DNA of 64,000 nt from Streptomyces sp. NBC_00775 (GCF_036347135.1 NZ_CP108938.1:10540001-10604000), one strand, 5' to 3'; shown: positions 34,432 through 43,586, counted from the stretch's first letter. The notes: generated by a model not told the origin, from the letters alone. A program made the numbers and translations.

Positions 34432-35399
34432 GGCCGTTCCCGCGGGCGGCGCCGGGCAACCGGAATGGGCAGGGGATCGCGGCCGGGTACCACGGTGTTG
34501 GAGATAGTGCCGATGCCCTCGACGGTGAGGGTGACCTTGTCGCCGGGTTTCAGCGGCGCAGGGTCCTGCCTGCCGCGTACGCCCCACAGCTCGGCGAGGC
34601 AGCCACCGTTGCCGCAGGTCCCAGAGCCGAGGACGTCACCGGGGCGTACGACGGTGCCCCGCGAGGCGTAGGCGACCATCTCCTCGAAGGTCCAGCTCAT
34701 GTTGGACAGCAGGTCCTTGCCGACCACCTCGCCGTTGATCTCGGCGGTCAGCGCGAGGCGCAGGAAGCCGTCCGCGTCGCGGTACCTCTCCAACTCGTCG
34801 GCGGTGACCAGGTATGGTCCGAGCGTGGTGGCGGTGTCCTTGCCCTTGCAGGGGCCGAGGCCGACCTTCATTTCGGCGGACTGCAGGTCGCGGGCGGACC
34901 AGTCGTTGAAGACGGTGTAGCCGACGATGTGGTCGCGTGCCTGCTCGGGGGTGAGGTCGCGGCCCTCCTTGCCGATCACGGCGGCGACTTCGAGCTCGAA
35001 GTCGAGCACGCTCGAACCCGGGGGCATGGGGATGTCGTCGTGCGGGCCGTACACCGCGTAGGGGTTGGTGAAGTAGAAGGTCGGGGCCGCGTACCACCGC
35101 TCGGGCACACCGGCGGCCCCGTCCACCGACTTCCGTACGGCCTCGACGTGTTCCTCGAAGGTGACGAAGTCCCGCACGGTGGGCGGCTGGAGCGGTGGCA
35201 GCAGTCGTACGTCCGAGACGTGGGGGCCGACCGGGACGTCGAGCGTCGCGGAGCCCGCGTCGAGCAGGTCGGGCAGACCGCCTCCCGCGGCGAGGAGGCC
35301 GGTCAGGGAATCGACGCCGTGCAGGGGGTAGAGCGTGCCGTCCTCTTCGACGACGGCCAGCTGGCGTCGATTGCGGTACTCGTACGTGGCGAAACGCAT
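34428..35399 (-). CDS. fumarylacetoacetate hydrolase (FAH) family enzyme, copy 2
   Basis: This 323-residue protein has an N-terminal domain (MRFATYEYRNRRQLAVVEED) typical of FAA hydrolases and the catalytic core PTVRDFVTFEEHVEAV, PPGSSVLDFELEVAAVIGK (metal-binding Glu pair) and GYTVFNDWSARDLQ, ending TVEGIGTISNTV. Family members hydrolyse or decarboxylate acylpyruvates and ring-cleavage products with Mg2+. Here it probably acts after the extradiol dioxygenase. It is coupled to the SDR downstream; a hairpin lies between it and the dioxygenase. Confidence 0.92.
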   Translation of the reverse strand: MRFATYEYRNRRQLAVVEEDGTLYPLHGVDSLTGLLAAGGGLPDLLDAGSATLDVPVGPHVSDVRLLPPLQPPTVRDFVTFEEHVEAVRKSVDGAAGVPERWYAAPTFYFTNPYAVYGPHDDIPMPPGSSVLDFELEVAAVIGKEGRDLTPEQARDHIVGYTVFNDWSARDLQSAEMKVGLGPCKGKDTATTLGPYLVTADELERYRDADGFLRLALTAEINGEVVGKDLLSNMSWTFEEMVAYASRGTVVRPGDVLGSGTCGNGGCLAELWGVRGRQDPAPLKPGDKVTLTVEGIGTISNTVVPGRDPLPIPVARRRPRERP

Positions 35400-35437
35400 G
35401 GGAGGGGTCCTGTCGGCAGGAAGGCGGGCGGAACGAG

Positions 35438-35489
35438 ACCGGGGACGCGGCGGGGAGTCAGGGCATGACAGGGCTGCCGCGTCCCCGGT
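35438..35489 (-). terminator. intra-operon hairpin
   Basis: A perfect 14-bp stem (ACCGGGGACGCGGC with its complement at 35476-35489) and a 24-nt loop fill the 108-bp gap between the dioxygenase and the second FAH-family gene. It may reduce read-through or stabilise the upstream mRNA. Confidence 0.55.
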
Positions 35490-35507
35490 GGACGGGGGCC
35501 TGGCGGA

Positions 35508-36440
35508 TCAGACCGGCGGGGCGACGAAGCAACCGCGGTCGGGGTCGTTGAAGGACTCCTTGGCGACCAGTTCGTTCATCGGGTTGGCGGTACCCCACTG
35601 GTCGGTGATCTCCGGTTGGGAGAAGTCGTAGACGTGGGGGTGCCAGGTGTCCTCGTCCAGGTCCTCCAACTCCGTCGAGTACTCGACGGTGTTGCCGTGC
35701 GGGTCGAGGAAGTACGTGAACGTGTTGTTGCCCGCCAGGTGCCGGCCCGGACCCCAGACCTTCTTGAAGCCGGCCCGCATCACGCGACCGGAGCCGCGCA
35801 TGTACTCGTCGATGCCGCGCATCTCGAAGGAGATGTGGTGCAGCGACGTGTGCGGACCCTTGGCGATGGCCATGGAGTGGTGCCTGCTGTTGATCCGCAT
35901 GAAGTGCATGACCTCACCGACGTACGGCGAACTCAGCGTGTCGGAGTGACGGAAGCCGAGGTGCTGCTCGTACCACGCGCGGGTCCTGTCGATGTCCGGC
36001 GAGTTGAGGACGACGTGCGACAGCTTGACCGGGATGGACTCCTTCTCCTCGATCTTGCGGTGCTGCCTGACCTCCACGTCGGCCGAGACCTCGACGGTGC
36101 GGCCGTCGACGTCGAAGAAGCGGAAGCCGTAGCCGCTCCCGGGGGTGTCCACCTTGCCCGGCTGGGAGATCAACTGCACTCCTCCGGCGAGGAGTTGCTC
36201 GGCAAGCGTGTCCACGTCGGCCGCTGAAGCGGCCCCGTAGGAGACCAGGTCGAGGCGCTTCTCGTCGTCCTTGCGCAGCCTTACGACGTACTGCTCGGGG
36301 CTGCCCTCGGCGGCGAGGAAAGAAATGCCGGAGTCCTCGGAGACCTTGGTCAGGCCCCAGACGCCGGAGTAGAAGTCGAGCTGCTTGTCGTAGTCGGGCA
36401 CGGCGAGGTCGACGTGCCGGAGGTGGGTGAGGAGACGCAT
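35508..36440 (-). CDS. extradiol ring-cleavage dioxygenase (VOC, type I)
   Basis: This 310-residue two-domain VOC protein has an N-terminal module (HLRHVDLAVPDYDKQLDFY) and a catalytic module (KLSHVVLNSPDIDRTRAWY). Likely Fe(II) ligands are H142 (SHVVLNS), H201 or H202 (LHHISFEM) and E253 (GNTVEYSTE), as in 2,3-dihydroxybiphenyl and catechol 2,3-dioxygenases. It should open a catechol-type ring by meta cleavage. The ATG at 36440 follows GGAAGGA and lies 4 bp after the amidohydrolase. This is the diagnostic gene of the operon; the natural catechol is unknown. Confidence 0.9.
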   Translation of the reverse strand: MRLLTHLRHVDLAVPDYDKQLDFYSGVWGLTKVSEDSGISFLAAEGSPEQYVVRLRKDDEKRLDLVSYGAASAADVDTLAEQLLAGGVQLISQPGKVDTPGSGYGFRFFDVDGRTVEVSADVEVRQHRKIEEKESIPVKLSHVVLNSPDIDRTRAWYEQHLGFRHSDTLSSPYVGEVMHFMRINSRHHSMAIAKGPHTSLHHISFEMRGIDEYMRGSGRVMRAGFKKVWGPGRHLAGNNTFTYFLDPHGNTVEYSTELEDLDEDTWHPHVYDFSQPEITDQWGTANPMNELVAKESFNDPDRGCFVAPPV

Positions 36441-36444
36441 GGTG

Positions 36445-37461
36445 TCAGTCCTTCCGGAGGAGGGCGGCGGCATTGCCGCCCCGTACGGCGTGGAAGTCGT
36501 GGTTGGGCAGGTCCGCCGCCCGCAGCGCGTCCAGCGGGTCGTCGGTACCCATGTCGAAGGGGAAGTCGGAGCCGAGCATGACGTGGTCGGCGCCGGCAGC
36601 CCGGACCAACTCCCGTAGTACGTACGGGTCGTGGACGAGCGAGTCGAAGTACAGCTGCCGCAGGTAGCTGCTTGGCTCCCGTGCGCAGCCGCGTGCGTCG
36701 GGGCGGGCCCGCCAGGCGTGGTCGGAGCGGCCGATGTGGGTCGGCAGATAGCCACCGCCGTGCGCCGCGATCAGCTTCAGGCCCGGATGACGGTCCAGTA
36801 CGCCGGAGAAGATCAGGTGAGAGAGGGCCACCGCGTTCTCGGTGGGCTGGCCGACGGTGTTGGACAGGTACCACTGGTCCAGGCGCTCGTCGAGCGTGCA
36901 GCCGAACGGATGCAGGAGAAGGAGGGCTCCCGTCTCCTCCGCCCGGGACCAGAGGGGTTCGTACGCCGGATCCGACAGCTCGAGTCCGGGTGCGTGCGAG
37001 GAGATCTCCACGCCCCTCAGCCCCTGGTCCAGCGCGTGGTCGAGCAACTCGACCGCCAGGTCGGGGTGTTGGAGCGGAACCAGGCCGAGGCCGTGCAGTC
37101 GGTCGGGGGCCTTCGCGCAGTGTGCGGCGGTGCCCTCGTTGGCCAACCGGCAGACTCGCTCGGCCAGTTGGGGATCGGCCCAGTAGTGGTAGTGCGACGG
37201 GGACGGGCTGATCAGCTGGATGTCCACGCCCTGGTCGTCCATGGCCGCCAGGCGTACGGCGACGTCCGTCAGCTTCGGCACGCGTGCGCCGACCATCGGG
37301 CCGCTCACGGCCAGGGCGGCCGGGCCGTTGCGGTGGGCGTCGAGGGCACGGGCCTCGGCGAGGCCGGGGCGACCCGCGACGGCCTCCTCGACCTCCGGGA
37401 GCAGGAGGTGGGCGTGGACGTCGATCGTCGGTATCGACAAGGGGTCGATGAGGTCGGTCAC
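36445..37461 (-). CDS. ACMSD-type amidohydrolase / aromatic decarboxylase
   Basis: This 338-residue TIM-barrel enzyme has HxH at H16/H18 (PTIDVHAHLLLPE), a later His in LLLLHPFG, a His in IAAHGGGYLP and an Asp in MLGSDFPFD, the metal set of the ACMSD/resorcylate decarboxylase group. It could decarboxylate the ring acid before hydroxylation, or a cleavage product. The GTG start at 37461 overlaps the stop of the FAD monooxygenase (GTGA), so the two are coupled. It is related to, but clearly diverged from, the protein at 14314-15270. Confidence 0.9.
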   Translation of the reverse strand: MTDLIDPLSIPTIDVHAHLLLPEVEEAVAGRPGLAEARALDAHRNGPAALAVSGPMVGARVPKLTDVAVRLAAMDDQGVDIQLISPSPSHYHYWADPQLAERVCRLANEGTAAHCAKAPDRLHGLGLVPLQHPDLAVELLDHALDQGLRGVEISSHAPGLELSDPAYEPLWSRAEETGALLLLHPFGCTLDERLDQWYLSNTVGQPTENAVALSHLIFSGVLDRHPGLKLIAAHGGGYLPTHIGRSDHAWRARPDARGCAREPSSYLRQLYFDSLVHDPYVLRELVRAAGADHVMLGSDFPFDMGTDDPLDALRAADLPNHDFHAVRGGNAAALLRKD

Positions 37462-38606
37462 GGAAGTTCCTTCAGCGCGCTCAGGGTACGGCCCATCAGT
37501 CCGGGTACGTCCGCGTCACGCACCCCGTCGAGCAGCCACTGGCCGAGCTGGACGGAGGCGTCGACGACCATGCGCACGCGCGGCAGCCGTCGGGCGTGGT
37601 AGTCGGTGAGGAGCCGGTCGAGAGACTGCGCGTCCCAGTCGACGAGGCCGGCCAGCAGTTCGGCGAGGACCTGGGCGTCCTCCAGGGACATCGCGGCGCC
37701 CTGGGCGAAGGTGGGCGGGCAGGCGTGGGCGGCGTCGCCGACCAGCACGATCCGGCCGCGGTGCCAGGGACCCTCCACCAAGTGCCGGTCGAACCAGGCG
37801 TAGTTGACGGCCTTCGGGTCGGTGAAGGCGGTGCGGAGTTCCTGCCACGCGCCGCCGTAGCCCTCGCTGAGCGCCCGCATCTCGTCGGCGTACGAGTCCG
37901 GGTCCAGCGTGGCCCGGTCGCGGGCCCGTTCGGCGAGGTAGACGTAGACCGTGTCCTCGCCGGTCGGGCAGTATCCGGCGATGAAGCAACGGCCGCCGTA
38001 GATCATCTCGGTGCGGTGGACACCGGCCGGGCGGGGTGCAGGGGCGCGCCAGATGCCCATGCCGGTGGGCTCGGGTTTGTCGGTGATGCCGATCATGGAG
38101 CGGGTGGTGGAGGACAGCCCGTCGGCGCCGACGACCAGGTCGTAACGCCGGTTCGTGCCGTCCGAGAAGGTGACGTCCACGCCTTCGTCGTCCTGCTTGA
38201 ACTCCGTTGCGGTGGTGCCGAGTCGGACGTCGGCGCCCGCGGCGCGCACCTTCTCGATGAGGAGTTGCTGGAGCCTGGGCCGTTGCATCCCGATGTGGGA
38301 GGGCAGGTCCTCGCCGCCGGTGCGGAGTTCGGGGTGGGCGTGCAGCACGGTGCCGTTGAGGGCCAGGACGGCGACGCCGTCGGCGGCGTATCCGTCCTTC
38401 TGGACGCCTTCGAGCACCCCGACCTCGCGCAACACGCGCAGGGCGTTGCCCTGCAGAGTGATGCCGGAACCGGCGGAGGCCTTCCAGTCGGGGCTCACCT
38501 CGACGAGGTCGACGGCGATCCCGGCCCGGCGCAGTAGGACGCTCAGGGCGTTTCCGGCGGTGCCGCCGCCTATGACGAGAACGGAACGGGTGGGGCTGTC
38601 TGCCAC
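37458..38606 (-). CDS. FAD-dependent aromatic monooxygenase
   Basis: This 382-residue group A flavoprotein hydroxylase has the dinucleotide motif LVIGGGTAGNALSVLL at 10-25, the DG motif VVGADGLSS near 160 and the GD motif IVLVGDAAHACPP near 288. It should insert one oxygen into a phenolic or anthranilate-type ring with NAD(P)H. In context it prepares the diol cleaved by the dioxygenase. The start at 38606 (MADSPTRSVLVIGG) fits the family. A 61-bp gap precedes it; the next gene overlaps. Confidence 0.93.
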   Translation of the reverse strand: MADSPTRSVLVIGGGTAGNALSVLLRRAGIAVDLVEVSPDWKASAGSGITLQGNALRVLREVGVLEGVQKDGYAADGVAVLALNGTVLHAHPELRTGGEDLPSHIGMQRPRLQQLLIEKVRAAGADVRLGTTATEFKQDDEGVDVTFSDGTNRRYDLVVGADGLSSTTRSMIGITDKPEPTGMGIWRAPAPRPAGVHRTEMIYGGRCFIAGYCPTGEDTVYVYLAERARDRATLDPDSYADEMRALSEGYGGAWQELRTAFTDPKAVNYAWFDRHLVEGPWHRGRIVLVGDAAHACPPTFAQGAAMSLEDAQVLAELLAGLVDWDAQSLDRLLTDYHARRLPRVRMVVDASVQLGQWLLDGVRDADVPGLMGRTLSALKELP

Positions 38607-38667
38607 GTTGGGGATACCTCCCGGGTTGGGCCGCGCGGCTTCCGGCGGCGGGGTGCGGGCCGTGCGA

Positions 38668-39630
38668 CTACTTGACGGCGATCGGGTTCACGGGGGAGCC
38701 GACGGCGCCGGTGATGGGGAGGGGAGCGGCGGTGAGCCAGAACTCGTACACGCCGTCCGCCGCACAGTCGGCGGTCAGGGCGTCGAGGTCCCACATCTCG
38801 CCGATCAGCAGGCCCATGTTGGGGATGGCCACCTGGTGCAGCGGCTGGAAGGCGTTCTCGAACTCGTTGGGCCGCACCTCGAAACCCCAGGTGTCGGTGG
38901 CGATCGCGGCGATCTCGGTACCGTGCAGCCAGCCGGCGGTGGTGAACGACAGCCCGGGCGCGGGGCCGCCCGCGTAGTCGCCCCAGCCGTCCCGCCGGGC
39001 GCGCGCGAGCCGTCCGGTGCGGACGAGGACGATGTCGCCGCGGCCGACACTCACCCCGAGGGCCTCGACGGTCGCGGTCAGGTGCTCCTCGGTGATTGCG
39101 AACCCGTCGGGCAACTCGCCGTCGGTACCGACGACTTGGCCGACGTCGAGCAGCACCCCGCGCCCGGCCACGTACGGAGCCATGTGTTCGATGCCGGTGA
39201 CGAGGTCGCCGTCGGAGGTGACGACCTTCTCGGCCGCCCGGCCGTTCCACGCCTTGCCGTGGTCGAAGATGTGCCCGAGCCCGTCCCACTGTGTGGAGCA
39301 CTGCAACGGCATCGCGATCACGTCGTCGGCGCCGCCGATGCCGTGCGGGAAGCCCTGGTTGCCGAGGGCGGCGTCGGTGCCGGTGTCGAGCATGGTGTGC
39401 ACCGGGTTGGTGCGCCGGCGCCAGCCCTTCTGCGGGCCGTCCATGTCGAAGGACTGCGAGAGCGAGAAGCTGACGCCTCGGCGGACCAGTGCGGCCCCCT
39501 CGCGGCGCTTGGCCTCGTCGAGGAAGTTGAGGGTGCCGAGCACGTCGTCCTCGCCCCAACGTCCCCAGTTGGAGTACGCCTTGGCGGCCTCGCCGATCGC
39601 GCCCTCCGGGTCGTGCCGGTCCAGGCTCAT
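38668..39630 (-). CDS. cyclase family hydrolase (kynurenine formamidase-like fold)
   Basis: This 320-residue protein is of the cyclase/formamidase family, in the larger branch with the metal motif Q-W-D-G-L-G-H (STQWDGLGHIFDHG) instead of the classic HxGTHxDxxxH. Other conserved stretches are RRGVSFSLSQSFD, TDTWGFEVRP and HQVAIPNMGLLIGE. Members hydrolyse amides, esters or ring lactones. The ATG at 39630 overlaps the upstream stop (ATGA). It may hydrolyse a lactone or amide intermediate. Confidence 0.85.
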   Translation of the reverse strand: MSLDRHDPEGAIGEAAKAYSNWGRWGEDDVLGTLNFLDEAKRREGAALVRRGVSFSLSQSFDMDGPQKGWRRRTNPVHTMLDTGTDAALGNQGFPHGIGGADDVIAMPLQCSTQWDGLGHIFDHGKAWNGRAAEKVVTSDGDLVTGIEHMAPYVAGRGVLLDVGQVVGTDGELPDGFAITEEHLTATVEALGVSVGRGDIVLVRTGRLARARRDGWGDYAGGPAPGLSFTTAGWLHGTEIAAIATDTWGFEVRPNEFENAFQPLHQVAIPNMGLLIGEMWDLDALTADCAADGVYEFWLTAAPLPITGAVGSPVNPIAVK

Positions 39631-40610
39631 GCCGACGCCTCCGCCACACAACGGGTGCGCTGCACGCCCAGGCCGGTGATGGAACCCTCCATCACGTCAC
39701 CGTCGCGCAGCAGCCGTCCCCAGTGGATGCCGTTTCCGGCCGGGCTGCCGGTCAACACCAGGTCGCCGGGGAGGAGTTGAGCGCTCTGGGAGGCGTACGA
39801 CACCAGCCGGGCCACACCGAACAGCATGTCCTTGGTGGACTCGTCCTGCATGGTCTCGCCGTTGAGCTTGAGGGTGACCCGAAGGTCACCGGGGTCCGCG
39901 ACCGACTCCGCCGGGACGAGCCACGGCCCGAGCGGGGTGAAACCGGGCGCGTTCTTGCTGCGCAGCCAGTCGGTGCCGATGGCCTTCATGTCCCGGCGGA
40001 AGACGGTGGCGCGGTCGGTGAGGTCGTTGGCGATCGTGTACCCGGCGACGCACTCCAGCGCCTCCTCGACGGACACCCGATGAGCCGGTTTGGCGATGAC
40101 GACCGCCAACTCAAGCTCCCAGTCCGGCTGTTGGGCCCATGCAGGGAGTACGACATCGTCGTAGGGGCCTGTGATAGCGCTCGGCAGCCCGATGAACACG
40201 TACGGGAGGTCCTCGGCTGCACGGCGGTCCATGACCGCGGCGATCTCCGCGCGCGCCTCCTCGACGGTGCGCGGGTCGTCGGGGGAGCGGTGGGCGACCT
40301 CCAGGTCGATAACATGCTGGCGGTAGTTGGCGCCGGACTGGAAGATCTGGCGGGGCTCGATCGGGGCGTGCACGCGCAGGCTTTCCAGCGGCCGCCAGTC
40401 GAGGGTGTCGTCGTCCGCGAGGGAGTGCAGGACGGGGAGGGTCTCCTCCCATCGCTCGACCACGGCACGCATCCCGGACGGTGCCCAGCCCAGGGCACTG
40501 CTCAGATCGAGTACACGCTCGTTCACGAGGAGGCCGGGAAACGGATCTCCGTCCTGAGCGGAGAACGTGCCGAGCGCGAACGGGCCGGCAGGTTGCGCGA
40601 GCGTTGCCAT
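39627..40610 (-). CDS. fumarylacetoacetate hydrolase (FAH) family enzyme, copy 1
   Basis: This 327-residue protein is the first gene of the aromatic operon. The core has PRQIFQSGANYRQHVIDLEV, DWELELAVVIAKPAHRVS (metal-binding Glu region), GYTIANDLTDR and LVLTGSPAGNGIHWGR. It diverges clearly from copy 2, suggesting a different step (hydrolysis, decarboxylation or isomerisation). The ATG at 40610 follows a strong AGGAGG and is divergent from the LysR gene; a LysR-type box lies in the 121-bp intergenic region. Confidence 0.92.
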   Translation of the reverse strand: MATLAQPAGPFALGTFSAQDGDPFPGLLVNERVLDLSSALGWAPSGMRAVVERWEETLPVLHSLADDDTLDWRPLESLRVHAPIEPRQIFQSGANYRQHVIDLEVAHRSPDDPRTVEEARAEIAAVMDRRAAEDLPYVFIGLPSAITGPYDDVVLPAWAQQPDWELELAVVIAKPAHRVSVEEALECVAGYTIANDLTDRATVFRRDMKAIGTDWLRSKNAPGFTPLGPWLVPAESVADPGDLRVTLKLNGETMQDESTKDMLFGVARLVSYASQSAQLLPGDLVLTGSPAGNGIHWGRLLRDGDVMEGSITGLGVQRTRCVAEASA

Positions 40611-40690
40611 CAGATTTCCTCCTGCTGGGTTGCGGTCTACTCTGACCCTGCTCGGCCAATCACGGAAATCAATCCTGTGGATGTGCCAAA

Positions 40691-40703
40691 TCCATGGCGT
40701 GGA
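40691..40703. promoter_or_regulatory. candidate LysR box (T-N11-A)
   Basis: TCCATGGCGTGGA fits the T-N11-A pattern with dyad ends TCCA/TGGA, in the divergent promoter between the aromatic operon and its LysR gene. A second TCC...GGA half-match lies just upstream. Confidence 0.5.
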
Positions 40704-40731
40704 TGGCTCTCGCTTGTATAGGTGGTGCCTG

Positions 40732-41646
40732 GTGAACCTGTCCCGACTCGACCTCAACCTGGTCCTGGCGCTGCGTGCGCTGCTGGAGGAGCGCAACGTC
40801 ACCCGGGCCGGCGAGCGCGTCGGACTGAGCCAGCCCGCGATGAGCGCGGCGCTGTCCCGGCTGCGCCGCCATTTCGACGACGAACTGCTCGCCCGCACCG
40901 GCAACAGCTACGAACTGACCCCGCTCGGTGTGGCCCTGCGGGACCGCAGCGCTACCGCGTGCAACCTGTTGGAGCGGGTCTTCGCCAGCCAGGCCGACTT
41001 CGATCCGGCCGCCGAGAGCCGCGAATTCACCCTGCTCGCCTCCGACTACGGGGCGGCCGTGTTCGGCGCCGCGCTCTCCCGCGCCCTGCACCAGGAGGCG
41101 CCCGGCATCCGGCTCACCTTCCAGCACTCGACGCCCGCGGCGGTGGAGAACACCGCCACCGTGCTGAGCACCGTCGACGGCCTGCTGCTGCCCCACGGCA
41201 TCATCGACGGTTTCCCCGCCGTCGACCTCCACCAGGACCGCTGGCTGTGCCTGATCGCCGACGACAACCCGGACGTCGGCGACGAACTCACCCTCGACCA
41301 GCTCTCGAGCCTGCCCTGGGCCGTCTACCAGCGTCCCTACGACGCCCCGGCCGCCCGCCAGCTCAGCATGATCGGCATCAGCCCCCGGGTGGAGGTCTCC
41401 GTGCAGACCTTCCAGCTGCTGCCCCACATGGTCGAGGGCACCCGCCGGGTCGCGATGATCCAGGAGCGCCTGGCACGCAGAGCGGTCCGCTCCGCCGCGG
41501 TACGCGTCCTGCCCTGCCCCTTCGAGGCCGTACCGGTGCAGGAGGCGATGTGGTGGCACCCCGTGCACGCTCAGGACGCGGCCCACATCTGGCTCCGGCA
41601 GAAGGCCGCGGAGGTGGGTGCGACGCTCGTGGACAACGGCAACTGA
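40732..41646 (+). CDS. LysR family regulator
   Basis: This 304-residue regulator is NodD-like at its N-terminus: LSRLDLNLVLALRALLEERN, then VTRAGERVGLSQPAMSAALSRLRRHF as the HTH and ELLARTGNSYELTP. The C-terminal effector domain follows. The GTG at 40732 is the start matching relatives. It is divergent from the seven-gene aromatic operon and probably activates it in response to the substrate or an intermediate. An IS630-type element is inserted 30 bp after its stop and leaves it intact. Confidence 0.93.
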   Translation: MNLSRLDLNLVLALRALLEERNVTRAGERVGLSQPAMSAALSRLRRHFDDELLARTGNSYELTPLGVALRDRSATACNLLERVFASQADFDPAAESREFTLLASDYGAAVFGAALSRALHQEAPGIRLTFQHSTPAAVENTATVLSTVDGLLLPHGIIDGFPAVDLHQDRWLCLIADDNPDVGDELTLDQLSSLPWAVYQRPYDAPAARQLSMIGISPRVEVSVQTFQLLPHMVEGTRRVAMIQERLARRAVRSAAVRVLPCPFEAVPVQEAMWWHPVHAQDAAHIWLRQKAAEVGATLVDNGN

Positions 41647-41676
41647 GCGGCGCCGTAAGGGACGCGAGGCCGTCTA

Positions 41677-42833
41677 GAGATCTTTAACAGTGCGGGTTAC
41701 GTCGGGTCGTGACGGTTGGTGTGGGCCGCGCTATGCCGGAGGGATGAGGTATCCCGATGGCGGCGGGCTGACGGCCGAGGAGCGGGCTCGGCGTGAACAA
41801 GTCCGGCTCACAGCCGCTGACTTGATCGAGGCAGGGGCCAGTGACCGGGAGGTGGCCCGGCGGTTCAGGGTGACTCGGATGTCGGCGAACCGCTGGCGTC
41901 GGGCTCTGGCTTCGGGCGGTCGGCAGGCGCTGGTCTCCAAGGGCCCTGGCGGCGCACGCTGCAAGCTAAGCGCCAGTCAACTGCGTGCTCTGGAAGCGGT
42001 GTTGGAAGCCGGTCCGGCCGCGTGCGGCTGGAGCGACCAGTGCTGGACGCTGGCGAGGATCGCCGAGATCGTGCGCCGCCGGTTCGGCGTCGACTACACC
42101 CTGGCCGGGCTCGACCTGCTGCTGCACCGCATCGGCTGGAGCGTGCAGGCCCCGACCCGCAAAGCCACCGAGCGGGACGAGTCGAAGATCGCCGCCTGGA
42201 AGGACGAGCAGTGGCCCGTCATAAAAAGAGGGCGGCGGACCTGGGCGCCTGGGTCTGCTTCGAGGACGAGGCAGGCCAGGGTCTGAGGCCGCCCAAAGGC
42301 CGCACCTGGGGCCGTCGCGGCCACACACCGGTCGTGCGGGTCACCGCTGCCGGCACCAAACGCGTCTCGATGGCCGCGATGATCTGCACCAAGCCCGGCC
42401 GCAGGCCACGGCTGATCTACCGCATCCACCTGGACCGAGGCCCCGCCAAGAGCCGGCGCAAGGGCTTCACCGAAACCGACTACGCCCGCCTGCTGGATGC
42501 CGCGCACCAGCAGCTCGGCGGCCCCGTCGTCCTGGTGTGGGACAACTTGAACACGCACGTCAGCCGCACCATGCGGGAGCTGATCGCCGCCCGATTATGG
42601 CTGACCGTCTACCAGCTGCCGCCGTACGCTCCCGAGCTCAACCCGGTCGAGGGCGTGTGGGCGCACCTGAAGAGGTCGCTGGCCAACCTCACCAAACACA
42701 GCCTCGACCAGCTCACCGCACTGGTGAAGACCCGGCTGAAACGGATGCAGAACCGACCCGGTCTCATCGAGGGCCTCATCGCCAAGGCCGGACTCGACGT
42801 CCAACCGCCGTGACCCCAGCCGTTAAAGATCTC
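41677..42833 (+). mobile_element. IS630-type insertion sequence
   Basis: A 1,157-bp element is flanked by TA (41675-41676 and 42834-42835), the family's target duplication. Inverted ends read GAGATCTTTAAC on the left and GTTAAAGATCTC on the right. Confidence 0.9.
41744..42813 (+). CDS. IS630 family transposase, two frames joined by -1 frameshift
   Basis: The first frame (ATG 41744 after GGAGGG) gives an HTH half with [20 protein letters not shown]. It must slip -1 at the tract A-AAA-AAG (around 42221-42227) to continue as [16 protein letters not shown], with the DDE residues in [17 protein letters not shown] and [13 protein letters not shown]. The joined product is about 355 residues, normal for the family. 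Both frames are otherwise undamaged, so the element may be active. Confidence 0.88.
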
Positions 42834-43309
42834 TAGAGGGCGCCAGGGGGCAGCAGGTGCGGGGCGCGTACACCGAGGATGCCGAGCACCTCGTCCTTCG
42901 CCGGACCCCGCAGCTCCGCCATGAAGGCGGGCTCCACCCGGCCGGTCCTGGCCCAGATCCCGCCGAGGGTTTCCGCACAGTGCTGGGCCAGCACGCTCGT
43001 GAAGTCCTCGGCGCGGATGATGCGGGCCAGGCTCGACTCGACGAACGGGCCGGAGAACTCCTCCAGGTACGACGCCGCGTCGTACTTCTCGTCCTCCCGC
43101 GCCGTGGGGTCGTCGAGGATCCCGACGAGCAGCACCAACCGGTCCTCGGGCGAGATCTCCGGCGGAGTATCCGCCCGTCTCTGCGACGGGGTCTCATCCG
43201 TGGTGCGGGGCCGCCCCTTTCCCAACAGCCTCTCCAGCCAAGTCCTCATCAACAGAGCCTCGGTCCCGTCCACCATGCCCTCGCCAATGCCACTGCCGAC
43301 CACCGCCAT
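42833..43309 (-). CDS. uncharacterised small protein, HEAT-like
   Basis: This protein of up to 158 residues is not one I recognise. The central part (PEDRLVLLVGILDDPTARED, YDAASYLEEFSGPFVESSL, SVLAQHCAETLGGIWART) looks like paired helices as in HEAT-repeat proteins, with a disordered Arg/Thr-rich N-terminus. The start is uncertain (ATG at 43309, or 43249 beginning MRTWLERLLG). Its TAG stop contains the TA duplicated by the IS630 insertion, so the reading frame was not changed. Confidence 0.55.
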   Translation of the reverse strand: MAVVGSGIGEGMVDGTEALLMRTWLERLLGKGRPRTTDETPSQRRADTPPEISPEDRLVLLVGILDDPTAREDEKYDAASYLEEFSGPFVESSLARIIRAEDFTSVLAQHCAETLGGIWARTGRVEPAFMAELRGPAKDEVLGILGVRAPHLLPPGAL

Positions 43310-43586
43310 CTCCCAAGATCCCGTGAACCACAGTCCCGACAGGGCCGCCGACAGATTCGAGGTTCACCCCGAACCCAGCACCATAACTCGCGCCGCGAGC
43401 CCGCACGCCAGGCTGACATTGGCGTGGATGGCCGTTTGGGTCCGCTCGGTGCGGCCGCCACATCCTAGACGTCGTACGCGACGGGCGCAGCGATCAGCAG
43501 CTGCCGCCAACCTGGCGGTCGACCTTGCCAGATCGATGGCTCGGGGCGGCGCGCACGGCCCGTCCAAGGGGATGTGCTCCTGTAAT

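Noticed and set aside
42833..43309. Gene truncated by the IS630 insertion
   Set aside because: The TAG stop contains the duplicated TA and rebuilding the empty site restores the same stop, so the insertion did not change the protein.
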